From Akanthomyces muscarius (taxonomy: Eukaryota > Ascomycota > Sordariomycetes > Hypocreales > Cordycipitaceae): a stretch of DNA of 64,000 nucleotides. The DNA lies in the NCBI RefSeq assembly GCF_028009165.1, contig NW_026611617.1:878001-942000 (forward strand). The letters run 5' to 3'. Every line of letters starts with the position of its first letter. Positions within the stretch are counted from its first letter, which is position 1. The notes beneath the pieces are model-generated. The model was not told the origin of the DNA and made no database searches. It saw only the letters and a program-made list of their open reading frames with translations. The translations under genes and the position numbers were made by a program. Below are positions 21,850 to 32,300 of this stretch, in pieces.

Positions 21850-23865
21850 ATGGAGCCTCGGGCAGTGCCAACGGTCGCTCCATCGGTCAAACCTAAAAGC
21901 CGCGCCACTAATACGGCGCACTCGCTGCGCAAGAGCCTAGCACCGGGCCTCTTCCTCGTCGCCACGATACTAGCACTGCAGCTTGCCGCTTATTCGTGGC
22001 CGCGGCGATGGATCGCATCCGGAGCGCCCATTCTGACCTTTTTCCTGCTCCACGGCGACAACAGCGGCCATCGCGTCCTGCCGTTCTGCCACATATGGAC
22101 GCTGTTTGCGACCGTCAATCTGGCGTACGCGGTCGCGTCCACGTCGTGGCTGCTGTACTGGGTCTTTATGGTCCTCTGCTATCCGACCATCTACATCACC
22201 TGCCTCTTCCAATACAAGCCCGTGGGTGTCGTGACGAGATGGATGCTGCGGGGATTGCTGAAGCAGCTGCATTTCGTCGACGACAAGATTGCGTTGTTTG
22301 ACATTCCGGCGCTGGAAATTGACGTCGATGTCGACGGCCTCATGGTACTACGCGGCGTCACCCTCTCGTTGTCGACGCTGAGCTTCACGGTCCACGGTGT
22401 CGAGGTTGGCATCAAGCTCTCCGATGACCTGGAGCTCGCAATCCAGACGGAGCGCGTCACCGTCGCGCTATTTCGAAGCATCGAGGTGGACGATTGCTTT
22501 GCAAACATAAAAGGTGGGAAGCAGGAGCTGACATTTGGAGAATCCAGAGCCAAATCAAAGCACCACGGCAGAAAGCCGTCGATGGCGCCTAGTACGTCTA
22601 GCATGGGCGCCACAGATGGGAGCCCGCCGGCCACACCTGAAATGAAGGCCAAATTGACGGCCGGCAATCCCCCCAAGGACTCGTCGAATAGCGCCGCATA
22701 CAAAGCTATCAAGAAGCAGCCATTGCACAGCGATATTGCCGTCGAGCGATACCACCATACTCTCGAGCAGCTCGATGCGACGAACGCCATCAGCCAAGCA
22801 AAGACGTATCTGCAGCGCCATCCGACCTCCACCGAAGGTGTTGATCCCGACGACAAGCCCGCACGCCGGGCAGCAATCTGCTCACTGCTTCATTCGACAC
22901 CATCCGTGCCTAATCCGCCCCAGCACTCTGTCAAGGTGACCGCACTGCGCACGCTGTCGTCTCCGAGAATGCGGCACTTCATGCACCGCCTCCCCATGCT
23001 CCTGCGCATGCTCCTCAGCCCGCTGTCGTACTTCCACCCCGTCACCATCCGCTCCATCACCGCCACCGCGTCCGGCGACTGGCTCAAATCGCTGCTGGTG
23101 CAGACCATCTTCAAGAGCCACGACGGCTCCGAGGTGGAGCTAGACCGCCTCCAGGACGCCATCTCGTCGTGGGTATCCGACGCCAACTTTACGGCCGCGC
23201 TGGGCACCATGGCGGGCCAAGCGCATGTCCCGCTGCTCTCCTCGTCCAACATCTACTGCCAGATGGCATTTGACGGCGTCGTGGCGCACCGCGCGGCTCT
23301 GGCCCCGGAGACGACGAGCGTATGCGAGGTTGTCAAGCTGCGCGGCGCGGATGCCAGCTTCGCCGTGCCGACGTTTCTGCTCCCGCATCACGAGCACATC
23401 ATCCCCGACAAAAGTACATCGCAAGCCGCTGCCGATTCATCGAACAGGGGCTGCACAGACGCGGCGGACGTTGAAGCCAACGGTGCAGACGAGACGAGCG
23501 ACGACAAGACGGCAGTGAAGATGGCTGTGCGCGCCCATCTCCCGGCCAAGCTAGACCAGGACCTGCTGAACTTTGTCGCGCTGCTGGTCAAGCACGGCAA
23601 GCTTTTGGAAATGGACCAGCCGGCGAGCCCGGTGGAGGGCGACGGCAAAGGGCTGGGCGACGCTGTCAATCAGAAGATGAAGGACGGCATCAAAAAGGCA
23701 GTCATGGGCGGGGATCAGTGGCTCGCCAAGCTGGCTGGCAAGGGGCTGAAGAAGCTAGAGGTGGTCAATGGAGATGTCGGGTACAGCGGCGATATTCCCG
23801 TGGACTTGACAAAGTATAGGTCGACGGGGTGGTTGGAGGTTGAAGGCGACAAGCTGTTACCATGA
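21850..23865 (+). CDS. Conserved fungal membrane protein, function unknown
   Basis: 671 aa, single exon. I do not recognise a named family. Residues about 29-50, 57-68, 80-103 and 107-125 are hydrophobic, suggesting three or four N-terminal membrane segments. After them comes a beta-strand-rich stretch (about residues 145-215: ALEIDVDVDGLMVLRGVTLS then FTVHGVEVGIKLSDDLELAI). This alternating pattern resembles the groove repeats of bridge-like lipid-transfer proteins such as VPS13/Csf1 relatives, but that is only an impression. A Ser/Lys-rich linker (220-285) and a second mixed region follow. The C-terminus, GDIPVDLTKYRSTGWLEVEG, looks conserved. Start at 21850 is the first ATG. Probably an ER or vacuolar membrane protein. 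Confidence 0.8.
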   Translation: MEPRAVPTVAPSVKPKSRATNTAHSLRKSLAPGLFLVATILALQLAAYSWPRRWIASGAPILTFFLLHGDNSGHRVLPFCHIWTLFATVNLAYAVASTSWLLYWVFMVLCYPTIYITCLFQYKPVGVVTRWMLRGLLKQLHFVDDKIALFDIPALEIDVDVDGLMVLRGVTLSLSTLSFTVHGVEVGIKLSDDLELAIQTERVTVALFRSIEVDDCFANIKGGKQELTFGESRAKSKHHGRKPSMAPSTSSMGATDGSPPATPEMKAKLTAGNPPKDSSNSAAYKAIKKQPLHSDIAVERYHHTLEQLDATNAISQAKTYLQRHPTSTEGVDPDDKPARRAAICSLLHSTPSVPNPPQHSVKVTALRTLSSPRMRHFMHRLPMLLRMLLSPLSYFHPVTIRSITATASGDWLKSLLVQTIFKSHDGSEVELDRLQDAISSWVSDANFTAALGTMAGQAHVPLLSSSNIYCQMAFDGVVAHRAALAPETTSVCEVVKLRGADASFAVPTFLLPHHEHIIPDKSTSQAAADSSNRGCTDAADVEANGADETSDDKTAVKMAVRAHLPAKLDQDLLNFVALLVKHGKLLEMDQPASPVEGDGKGLGDAVNQKMKDGIKKAVMGGDQWLAKLAGKGLKKLEVVNGDVGYSGDIPVDLTKYRSTGWLEVEGDKLLP

Positions 23866-24088
23866 GTGCTTCGGTCTATTCCTTTTATTCCCCAGCGAGG
23901 TAATTTCGAGGATTGGGAGAAGGTAAAAGGCGAAAGGTTTGCCATGAGTGTATCTGTCTGCAGTATTCAATTTTATACCCCAGCGAGTTGATTTCCGCGG
24001 TCGGTTGGAGGTGGAGGACCAGAAGCTGTCATCATGAGTCCATTAATTCTACTTTATCCCTTTCCAACGTCCAAGGCTGCTCTATTCT

Positions 24089-25627
24089 CTATGCCGTGCC
24101 ATAAATATCACTGTTAAACTCCTCCTTGAACTTGTCCCTCCCCTCCGCATCGTCCCTCACCCATACGCTCACGCTGCACTGCCCACACGTAAACTCGCCG
24201 AAACCATCCTCCCCAATCACCACCTCGCCCTCGCCCCAGCCCAGCACGTCCGTCCAGCGCTCGCCCGCATGCATCTCACCGACGTGCATGCGCTTCGTGC
24301 CCGGCCCCGCGTTGCTCAGCACGACCGCCGCGCCCGCGCGCCGATCGTGCGTGCCGTACCGCACCCACCCCAGGCACGTCGGGTGGTCAAAGTAGTCGGC
24401 CTGCTCGCCGTACGCGTACAGCTTGCGCGCGAGCGCCAGCCGCGGGAGCATGCCCCCGCACGACGGCGGGAACGGGTGCTCGCCGCGGATGCCGTACAGG
24501 TCGCCGTACCAGAGGCAGGGGTAGCCCTCGCCGCGGAGCAGGATGAGGGCGTAGGCCAGCGGCTTGAACCAGTCGGCAATGGGCGCCTCGAGGGCCTGGT
24601 AGGGCTGCGTGTCGTGGTTCATGACGAGCGTGACGGCGCACACGGGGCGGCACTGCACGAGCGAGCCGTCAAAGACTGTCCGCAGGTCGGCGGACTCGGT
24701 CTGGCTGAGGGCGCTAAAGTTGTGGACGAGGGGCGCGTCAAAGAGCGAGAACTTCTCGTCCATGCGGTCCAGGTAGCGGTTCATGTCCTCGAGGCTGTCC
24801 TTCCAGAACTCGCCGACAAAAAACCAGCCGCGGCCGTAGGTGTCGTCCATCTGCTGCACGAAGCGCTGCAGAAAGTCGGCGCTAAAGTGCTTGATGGCGT
24901 CGAAGCGCATGCCCTTGAGCGGCAGCGCCTGCGCGATCCAGCTCCCCCACGCGAGCACGTCGGCCTGCACCTCGGGGTGGTCGTAGTCGAGGTCCGAGCC
25001 CATGAGGTAGTCGTAATTGCCCTTTTCATCGTCGACGTCGCCAACCTCGGCCCACTGCCCGTCGGACTTTTCGCCGACAATCTTGTAGATGGCCTGCTTC
25101 TTGTTGGCGGCGTTGTAGTCGACGCCGCTAAAGTGGTACCAGTGCAGCTTCTGCTTGCTGTGCGCGCCCTTGCGGCCGGGAAAGTCGAAGCCGACCCAGG
25201 CGTCAATCTCGTACTGGTCGCTGACGACCTGGTTGCGGTCCTCGGCGTCGACCTCGACGGCCTGGCACTTTTCCTTGTGGTCGGCGCCGAAGCGGTGGTT
25301 CAGCACGGCGTCCCAGTAGATGCCCACGCCGGCGTCGTTGGCGACCTTGCACAGCTGCTCCAGCTCCTCCCTGGTGCCCCATTTGGTGCCCACGGCGCCT
25401 TTTTGGTCAAACTCGCCAATGTCGTAGAGGTCGTAGATGTCGTACCCGTTGCCCTCCTTGCTGGAGCTCTTGCAGCCCGGCGGCACCCAGATGTTGTCGA
25501 TGCCCCATGCTTTGAGCTGCGGGACGTGATCGGCGAGGCGCTTCCAGTGCTTCTGGTCCGCGGGAACGTACCACTCGAACCCCTGCATCATGGTCATGTT
25601 CTCCGGCGTTGCATCTTGTTCACCCAT
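24089..25627 (-). CDS. GH13 intracellular alpha-amylase (GH13_5 type)
   Basis: Hydrolyses internal alpha-1,4-glucosidic bonds. 512 aa, single exon, no signal peptide, so cytoplasmic, as in the fungal GH13 subfamily 5 enzymes linked to alpha-glucan or glycogen turnover. Catalytic residues are visible: nucleophile D243 in GMRFDAIKH, acid/base E273 in FVGEFWKD, and stabiliser D339 in VMNHDTQP. The N-terminal QGFEWY and WVPPGCKSSS blocks, the B-domain region with HFSGVDYN, and a C-terminal beta domain complete the usual order. Length is normal. The GC-rich code makes the opposite strand open for 450 codons, which is a shadow. Start at 25627 is the first ATG, with MMQGFEW beginning at residue 13. 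Confidence 0.94.
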   Translation of the reverse strand: MGEQDATPENMTMMQGFEWYVPADQKHWKRLADHVPQLKAWGIDNIWVPPGCKSSSKEGNGYDIYDLYDIGEFDQKGAVGTKWGTREELEQLCKVANDAGVGIYWDAVLNHRFGADHKEKCQAVEVDAEDRNQVVSDQYEIDAWVGFDFPGRKGAHSKQKLHWYHFSGVDYNAANKKQAIYKIVGEKSDGQWAEVGDVDDEKGNYDYLMGSDLDYDHPEVQADVLAWGSWIAQALPLKGMRFDAIKHFSADFLQRFVQQMDDTYGRGWFFVGEFWKDSLEDMNRYLDRMDEKFSLFDAPLVHNFSALSQTESADLRTVFDGSLVQCRPVCAVTLVMNHDTQPYQALEAPIADWFKPLAYALILLRGEGYPCLWYGDLYGIRGEHPFPPSCGGMLPRLALARKLYAYGEQADYFDHPTCLGWVRYGTHDRRAGAAVVLSNAGPGTKRMHVGEMHAGERWTDVLGWGEGEVVIGEDGFGEFTCGQCSVSVWVRDDAEGRDKFKEEFNSDIYGTA

Positions 25628-26327
25628 GATTCACGGTAAATTTCAAGTTTCCTGGCTATAGACAAAGAAGTAATGTATATTCGGTACCGGCTTTTCTAGG
25701 AGATGTCAACGGTTCAAATGCCTCTCCAAAGTGTATATGACGACACAAAGTTCTGGCATCCACCCACGTGGATACAAAGTGGCTGTTGGCTGGCCAATCG
25801 CTTCGCATAATGCCGCAAGCTAACGATTCGATAACGCAAAGTAATAACGGCTTCGATAACGAAACCTTAAAACGGTTACAAAGATGGAGAATGGGCACCA
25901 ATCAATGTTAGGCTAGCTCTCCCCTCATCGTTGCGGGACCACAACTTGCGTTCTATGGGCAGCCCCAAACGGCTCGTATCTGGAAGGAGTTTATGGCCTG
26001 CGCAGCAATCATGTAACCTTGGTTCTGGGTCAGCAGATGAGCCGCCATCCAAGTAGTCAAGCGACTCAACTAATTGCGTCGTCGTCTCCTCTTCTTCCGC
26101 GCTCGCTTGCACAACGCGACAGCGATGGTCAATGACCAACACCGCCGCACCTTGCTGAACCAAGATGACCTACCCGGCCGTCGTCGCCAGTGAGCCGCCC
26201 TTGGCAGTAAATTAATCTCTAATGAGTCATGATGTATGGCAAGAGTTCTATTAGAGACCACCTGCTTGATGCAATTATTAGGTGAGGAGTGACTACATCC
26301 CAGACTTTTAAACTCCTTTTCCTTTTT
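25628..26327. other. Intergenic
   Basis: About 700 bases between the amylase start and the 3' end of the SET-MYND gene. Small minus-strand frames at 25876-26163 and 26070-26261 overlap each other and show no domain. Promoter of the amylase expected here. Confidence 0.45.
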
Positions 26328-27771
26328 CTATTTTTTGCCTGCCAACGACCGACACAGCGTCTTGTGCTCCTTGAAATGGGCGACTTGGCAGTCCCTCCCA
26401 CAGTACTTGACGGCTTTGCACCTCCCACAGGCCATGAGCTGTGCAGAGTCCTTGCCACAATTTGCGCATTGATTTGGCGGTGGAAGCGCGTCGAGCTCAT
26501 CCCCGACTGCGGCTAGCAGACTTTGTGCCCTTTCTTGAGCCAGTTCCAACACGCGCTGCTCGCCCGCACTGACCTGCGCGGCCGCCCAGGCGTTGCTTCC
26601 TTCAGGATACACGCCATCGGCGAGCTGGGCGGTGAGCTTCTCCAACGGGACCGCAAAGCCTTCAAGAATTGCCTTGATAGACTCGGCCAGAAATTGCAGG
26701 ATTTGCGTCTCGTTTTCGTCGCTGACTTTACCGTCGGCGCCTGTGGCAATCTGCGTCGTCATGGCGCTGAGCTCGGAATCATCGAGTCGCTGTATTCGCA
26801 GATACTGGAGAACCTTATTGGGAAGCGGATCGCTGGCAGTGAGCGGAATCGTGCAAGCCGTTCCCAGCCCGGCTAGTTTCCAGAGCCTTTCCTTCTGTTC
26901 GTAAAGCGGCGCCATGGGGCTGGTTTGTAGCACCAAATCATAGCTATCGTTTGGACTATCCGGCAGTACAAACCCGTAGAGACGCAGGAGCCGGTTGTTT
27001 GGAACAGGCCCATAATAAATGAAGACCTGGTCGCCAACGCTGTAATCTTTTGAAGCGAGAATGGAGAGATTTCCGGTGGTCGGGTCATAGGCATGACACT
27101 GCTTCACATCGGACGAGTGGTTGAGCATGTCGGCAAACGGCGCTAGCAAGCGCAGCGACGCTCCCTCGGAGAGAGTAAAATCCATGCCACGACTCCATAT
27201 GGTGCTAAGGGCCCATTTGTACTAGAGAGGAGATTGAGTTGAGGCTCTTTTATCGAGGCAGATGGACTGTACTTACGTCTTGAATGCCAAACTTTTGAAG
27301 TGGGAAGAGGTCGCGATGGCGCATGAATACGCGAGTAAGCAGCTGCTTGTAGTCATCGCCGACTCGCCCCCTCAGTTGTGTAGTGAGTGTGTAGAGCGAG
27401 CTACCGGCGCACACCTCCAGCTCCGCGTCGGTAAAGAAGATGCTCAGGCTGTAGCTTTGGGGCAGCCTAGCGACGTGGCTCTGCAAGTCTTTGTACTTGG
27501 GATCATCCTGGCGTGAGCGGACAAAGAGAATGTAGAGCGCCAATGTGTCTTCGACAGACAGCGATGGTTGAACAGATCGAAGGACCGGTCCCAGTAGCGT
27601 GTCGGCGTATGCGTGCTTCACCGTCCACAGACATTTGGCTGGGATAGTGAGGATCCTCTCGCCCTCCCTGAAGGCGCGCTTCGCACCAACACCCCGCCCA
27701 GTAACGGGGAAGTCTGCGACCTCCAAATCCTCCACGCCCACGGCCCCCGAGTCTTTCAGCCAAGCTTCCAT
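26328..27771 (-). CDS. SET domain protein with C-terminal MYND zinc finger
   Basis: Predicted protein-lysine methyltransferase of the SETD6/Rubisco-LSMT-like branch. Exon 1 is 27277-27771 and exon 2 is 26328-27221 (55-nt intron, GTAAGT..TCTAG), giving 462 aa. The splice joins FGIQD to YKWALSTIWSRG, a conserved block of this branch. The SET core follows: ADMLNHSSD (AdoMet pocket), then FIYYGPVPNNRLLRLYGF with the catalytic-Tyr strand. A Rubisco-LSMT-type helical region comes next. Residues about 425-457 carry an intact MYND finger (CANC..CGRC..YCGRDC..H..H..LC) for protein contacts. Divergent from the gene starting at 28368; the 600-base interval probably holds both promoters. Confidence 0.9.
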
Positions 27772-28367
27772 GAATCTAGTGCAAAATGAGGAACGCTGTT
27801 TTTCTTATTGCTGCTATTTCGAGACAATAGAATAGCAGGGGGGAAAAGGCAGTATGATGTCAAAGTAACGCCCAAGGCTGAAGATTTTTGCGAGGTGGGG
27901 TTCCATTAAAAATTGACGTCGCCCAACGTTGCCACTGACCGTTGTGCAGTGAGGCTGGCTTACATAACCACGGGCTGCCAGCATTGCAGCTTCGTTTTGC
28001 AGTCTCTGGACGCGTCTTTATTTTATTGTATTTTATTACAAAAAAACAGTGCATGCTATTCAATCCGGGGGTCTCAAGATTTTCAAGCCTCCACGCTTCA
28101 AGACATGCATAGGATGCTTCTGTGCAGACGGTGCCTATTTATAGCGTCAACCATCTACCAGTAACTAACTAGTTAGTACCAAGCTAATCCGATGCGGGGA
28201 AGGGAGTTCCCGTGCCGCCCACGCCGCACAGCGCCTCTGTGACACCTTTCCCCAGCATCTTTTGTGCAATTGAGACAAAACTTACACTCGAATCTGAGAT
28301 ACTCGTGTTTTGTTCCAAGTCCTGTTTGCGTGACTGTCCAGCGCACATCTCATGCGTCACCGCCACC
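27772..28367. promoter_or_regulatory. Divergent promoter region
   Basis: About 600 bases between the SET-MYND ATG (-) and the multidomain gene's ATG (+). No specific element recognised. Confidence 0.4.
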
Positions 28368-30826
28368 ATGCTGATCGGGGACATTCACTCCACGCTTCTT
28401 GTCCTCATCAAGCTCGGCTGCGAGATCAAGTCCCGACTTGAGGCGCTGAACCAAGCCGCCGAGGACCTTCAGCTTCTAACGGCAAATCTCCAGCTTCTGG
28501 TGACGGTGTTTGAAAACCCTGCGAATGAAACCATCCTCGCAGCACACGTCGCAGAATTTGTCGCCATCTTGGACATTCTCGAGAGTATTGCAAAGTCGTG
28601 CACAAAATGCGCCAAGGCACTAGAGGTCGACTCTGCAAGGGCGCCACCCGCCCATGACACTATAGAGGCCTTTGGCAGAAAAATGATTCGCCGCATCTGG
28701 ATCCTGAACCGGATCCCCAGCCTGTTGGCCGAGATTCAGCACAAGGCCGAGCACCTGCAAAAGGTTTACAGCGCAGTGTCGATTGTGATTTTGCAGGATC
28801 TCCGAGCGAACCAGTCGCAGTCTTCTCCCGGGACGGAGCTGGCCAGAGATTCAACGCTTGTGGGCCGGGGATCAAACTATGCAGACTTGAATGGGCTGGA
28901 TTTTACGACCAATTTTGCCAGCATTGACCTGATACTCGGAAACCTCATGAATGAGTGCAAGAATCTGCGGCAGCAACTCCATGAAAGTGTGATACGCCCG
29001 GACGCTTCCGCCACCGAGCACTACCAACAACAAAATCCAGAGGGGATGACGTTTTGGAGAGACAGATTCCAGAAAAAGGAGCTTGGCCCTTCCAGCCTTC
29101 GCTATGAAGTGAGAAATGGTTTTTTTTTTCTTCTTTTCATTTTCCATGCGCTTACTCAAGTGCTATCTGTAGACGCTCTACGTGTCGTGGGCCCGTTTCG
29201 TGCACGAGGTAGAAACATCTTTCACGCTGAACAATATTCCAACTGGCGTTTTCGAAACGGGCAACATCGATGCCCTGCGCGAGCTCGGCCGTCGCTATTC
29301 CATCGACTTGCGCGGTGCACGACGGCTGTCCACCGTTCGGCCGCTTTGGCTGCCCGCTCTTCAGACGGCCCTCGACCCGCTTCACAGGGGCTACGTCAAG
29401 CCGCAGGATTATTTTACTCTCCTCTCCAACTCGTCACTATCAGAGACTCTGAGACGACTGGCGCTCGAAAACTCGGGCTATGGAATCTTGGTCGAATGCG
29501 AGAGAGCAGCCAGTGATCTGTCGCTGCCCGCATCCATCGAGTCTCCTGCGGATCACGTCGGCTGGATCGCCGCGCAGATCGTGGCCGTGCCGACGCCCGA
29601 GGAGCTCGGTGTCACAAGCGAACGCGAAATCATGGAGACAAGTGGTGGAAAGCTACTCTCTTGCTTTAATGACACCGCGCGAGATGTTTACGTTCATGTG
29701 CGCTACCTACAGACCGGGCAGATAGAGCGAAAAAGCCTATTGCGGCACGTCCGACCCATTGGGGGCATTTCTGTCGGTGCTTCGATATCTATTCGGTACG
29801 ATTTGGACGCAGGAAAGCATGCCTGGGGCTCTGATAGTACCATCACAGAGTTTCATGCCCGTTACGGTGGAGAATATAACATTACGGCAGGCAGTGGCAG
29901 AAATGCCAGCCTTTTTTCGACACATCCTATCGCAGGCTCTTTCGACGATGTACTACGCGATCAAGTACACGCCAAAGATTCGACACTACCACGCCATGGA
30001 TATGCAATTCTAGGACCTTCAAAGACGTTCTCTGTAGCGCCGAACGTTGGTGAGCGAATTCAGGTAATTTCCCCCTTTTAGCATGGCATTCTATTCAAGA
30101 CAAAACTAACGCGAGACGCAGATCGAGCATGAAGGCCTTTGGTATGACTCGAGGGTTACAGACGTTGACGGTGACGAGATCGAGTTTGTCGATTGGGACA
30201 AGACATCCTCACACACCACATCGCCTGCCACGAGCGACGAGCGGAATGCTGGAAGCGACAGCAGCGATTTCGTTGCACTCTTTTCCGACGCGCAGCTTGA
30301 GCGACTCGGAAGAGGCACGCGACGTCATTGGTGCCCTTGGAAGCGCGGCATCACCAGATACGACGTCCGCCCATACCGCTGCCTGCACGCCGGCGACTCC
30401 GTCGAAGCGCCCGTCATGTACCCCGACTTTCGGCTGCACCACCACAAGATGGAGGAGTCGCAGCTGTGCCTCCCGGCGCGCATCGCCGAGGTTCACGGCG
30501 ATAAGTACGTCGTCGAGTTCAGCCCCGCGCTGTCGGCGCACGCGTGGTGGCCGGGACGGCTGGCCAAGGGCACGCCCGTGGAGCTGGTGCCCGCGTCGGG
30601 TGTCACGGTGGAGAACCCGTACGATGCGAACCGCGTGGCGCTTCACATGGACCTGGTGCGCCCACTGTCGTCGTCGGGCCCGCGGCCGGTGCTGGGCGTC
30701 CAGTCGACGCAGCCGGCGGGATGGGGCGCGTTCCAGGGCGTGCAGCTGCGGAACCTGGAGGACCTGCTGGAGCAGAGCCTCTGGAGTGATGACAAGGGCA
30801 GGACGTCCGAGGCTTCTCAGCCGTAG
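28368..30826 (+). CDS. Large multidomain protein with NLR/MLKL-style helical N-terminus, function unknown
   Basis: Exons 28368-29108, 29173-30063 and 30122-30826 (introns 64 and 58 nt) give 778 aa. The N-terminal 130 residues (IHSTLLVLIKLGCEIKSRLE onward) look like the four-helix bundles that head fungal STAND proteins and MLKL-type cell-death proteins. Residues about 250-330 include an EF-hand-like phrase (LDPLHRGYVKPQDYF). The last exon opens with GLWYDSRVTDVDGDEIEFVD, which has the look of a Tudor/SH3-type barrel, and a second such motif (ARIAEVHGDKYVVEF) occurs about 120 residues later. No kinase, NACHT or NB-ARC motif is present. The start at 28368 has a strong context (CCGCCACCATG). Domain names are impressions from pattern, not confirmed homology. 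Confidence 0.78.
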
Positions 30827-32300
30827 TTTGTCGAGGGGCTGGCCAAGCGATTGCATCTGGGGAACACGACTGGTGCGAGGACATGGGCAAGGGCAAAATA
30901 GAACCGCAATTCACTGGGGGGGTTGAGATTGATGTAAAAGCTTTTCTCCCTTTTTCACATTATATCCTCCGCCGTGTCTTCAAACTGGCTCAACGGACCT
31001 AGTATGAGTGCCTCGTACAGGAGTTTCACCAAGCCAATGTAAATGCCGAAACACGAACAAAATCATACAGACTCGGGACCCGGAACTCAGCAAACCCTTC
31101 TTCACCATGTTGTAGTAGCTGAAACCGACACGAATCATCAACTCTGTGTATTTGTCTGTTATTATCTATACATTCTACCAAATAGCGCTCGCAGAACATG
31201 CCTGGTCCGCGCTGCATATACAATATCGCACAGCCACGCTAGCACGACATCTGCATCCATGGGCACGTACTTGACGCTGTCTTGGCAAATTCCAAGTGCC
31301 AAGCTCTCTCATAGACCATGCTCAAAAGAGTACTCTTGGCCACGGTATCAAAGGCAGTCTTGTGCTTTAACAACTACAAAGGAACACGTACTCTGCCAAG
31401 CAGGGATACAACCACCCCCACAACCATTTCCACTTCAAATACCGAGCATGCACGCTCAGCTGAACCAGTCTTGCCCGGATACAAGGCACTGCTGCATTAA
31501 GCTGCAGCCTGCGGCACTTGTAACAGTCATCCATCCAGTCACCCGGCACCAGCCCGTCCCGCACTATTTCGACTTCCAGCGATGCCCCGCTTTTGCTTTC
31601 TCGTGTCCGGCCAGGCAGCACCCCGGCCGATCAACGTCCCGGTGACTCGACCGGGGCCCTGTCGGCGGGATGTTGATCGACTTTTGTGTATCACCCGTGG
31701 TGGCTGATTATCGCGATGTTCTCAATCACCTCGGTGTGCTAGAAGCCGATTCCGCCTGCTTTTTTTTTTTTTTTTCGTAAACGGCACATCGTGTTCCCGC
31801 TGCTGCCTGCGCGAACTTACACGGCCTAGCTAGTCTCCTAGCCAGACAAAGCAAGCCACATTTTCGCTGCCGGTGCTGCCCTCCGTTGATATCTTACCGA
31901 TACGTCTAATGAGCACCCAAATGAAGGAACAAGAACAACTTGGCAGTAGCAGGGTGTAAGATTACTACAATCACCCCGCGTAGAAGGCGAAGGGACCGGT
32001 GTGCCGCTACTTGGCCTTCAGTTTATAGCACAAGGGAAGGACTGCCCGAGGAACAGCTAAGACACATCGCAGCCAGAACTCGCTTTGCCCCCGCCAGCGC
32101 AACGCTATACGAGTGATGCGCCCGGTGCACATGTCTAGTTGACGCGGTCAATGGACCGTGGCAGCCAAGCATACCCGCCGTAGTCCCTCTCAATGGCCCA
32201 GTTCTGTGTCACGTCCGAAAATGCCAGAGGCGCTTCTTGTAATTCTGTATTTAGAAACCCGGCATCACCGGCGGTCGACGGGCCCTACATCCTTGCGCAA
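30827..32300. other. Intergenic, convergent
   Basis: About 1.5 kb between convergent 3' ends, with a poly-T tract at about 31760-31777. A 200-codon frame at 31043-31645 has random-looking composition. No gene is supported. Confidence 0.5.

Noticed and set aside
24269..25639. 456-codon plus-strand frame opposite the alpha-amylase
   Set aside because: Antisense shadow of a GC-rich real gene; Val/Leu/Ala-rich translation without motifs.
31043..31645. 200-codon plus-strand frame
   Set aside because: Random composition, no homology-like blocks, in convergent intergenic DNA.
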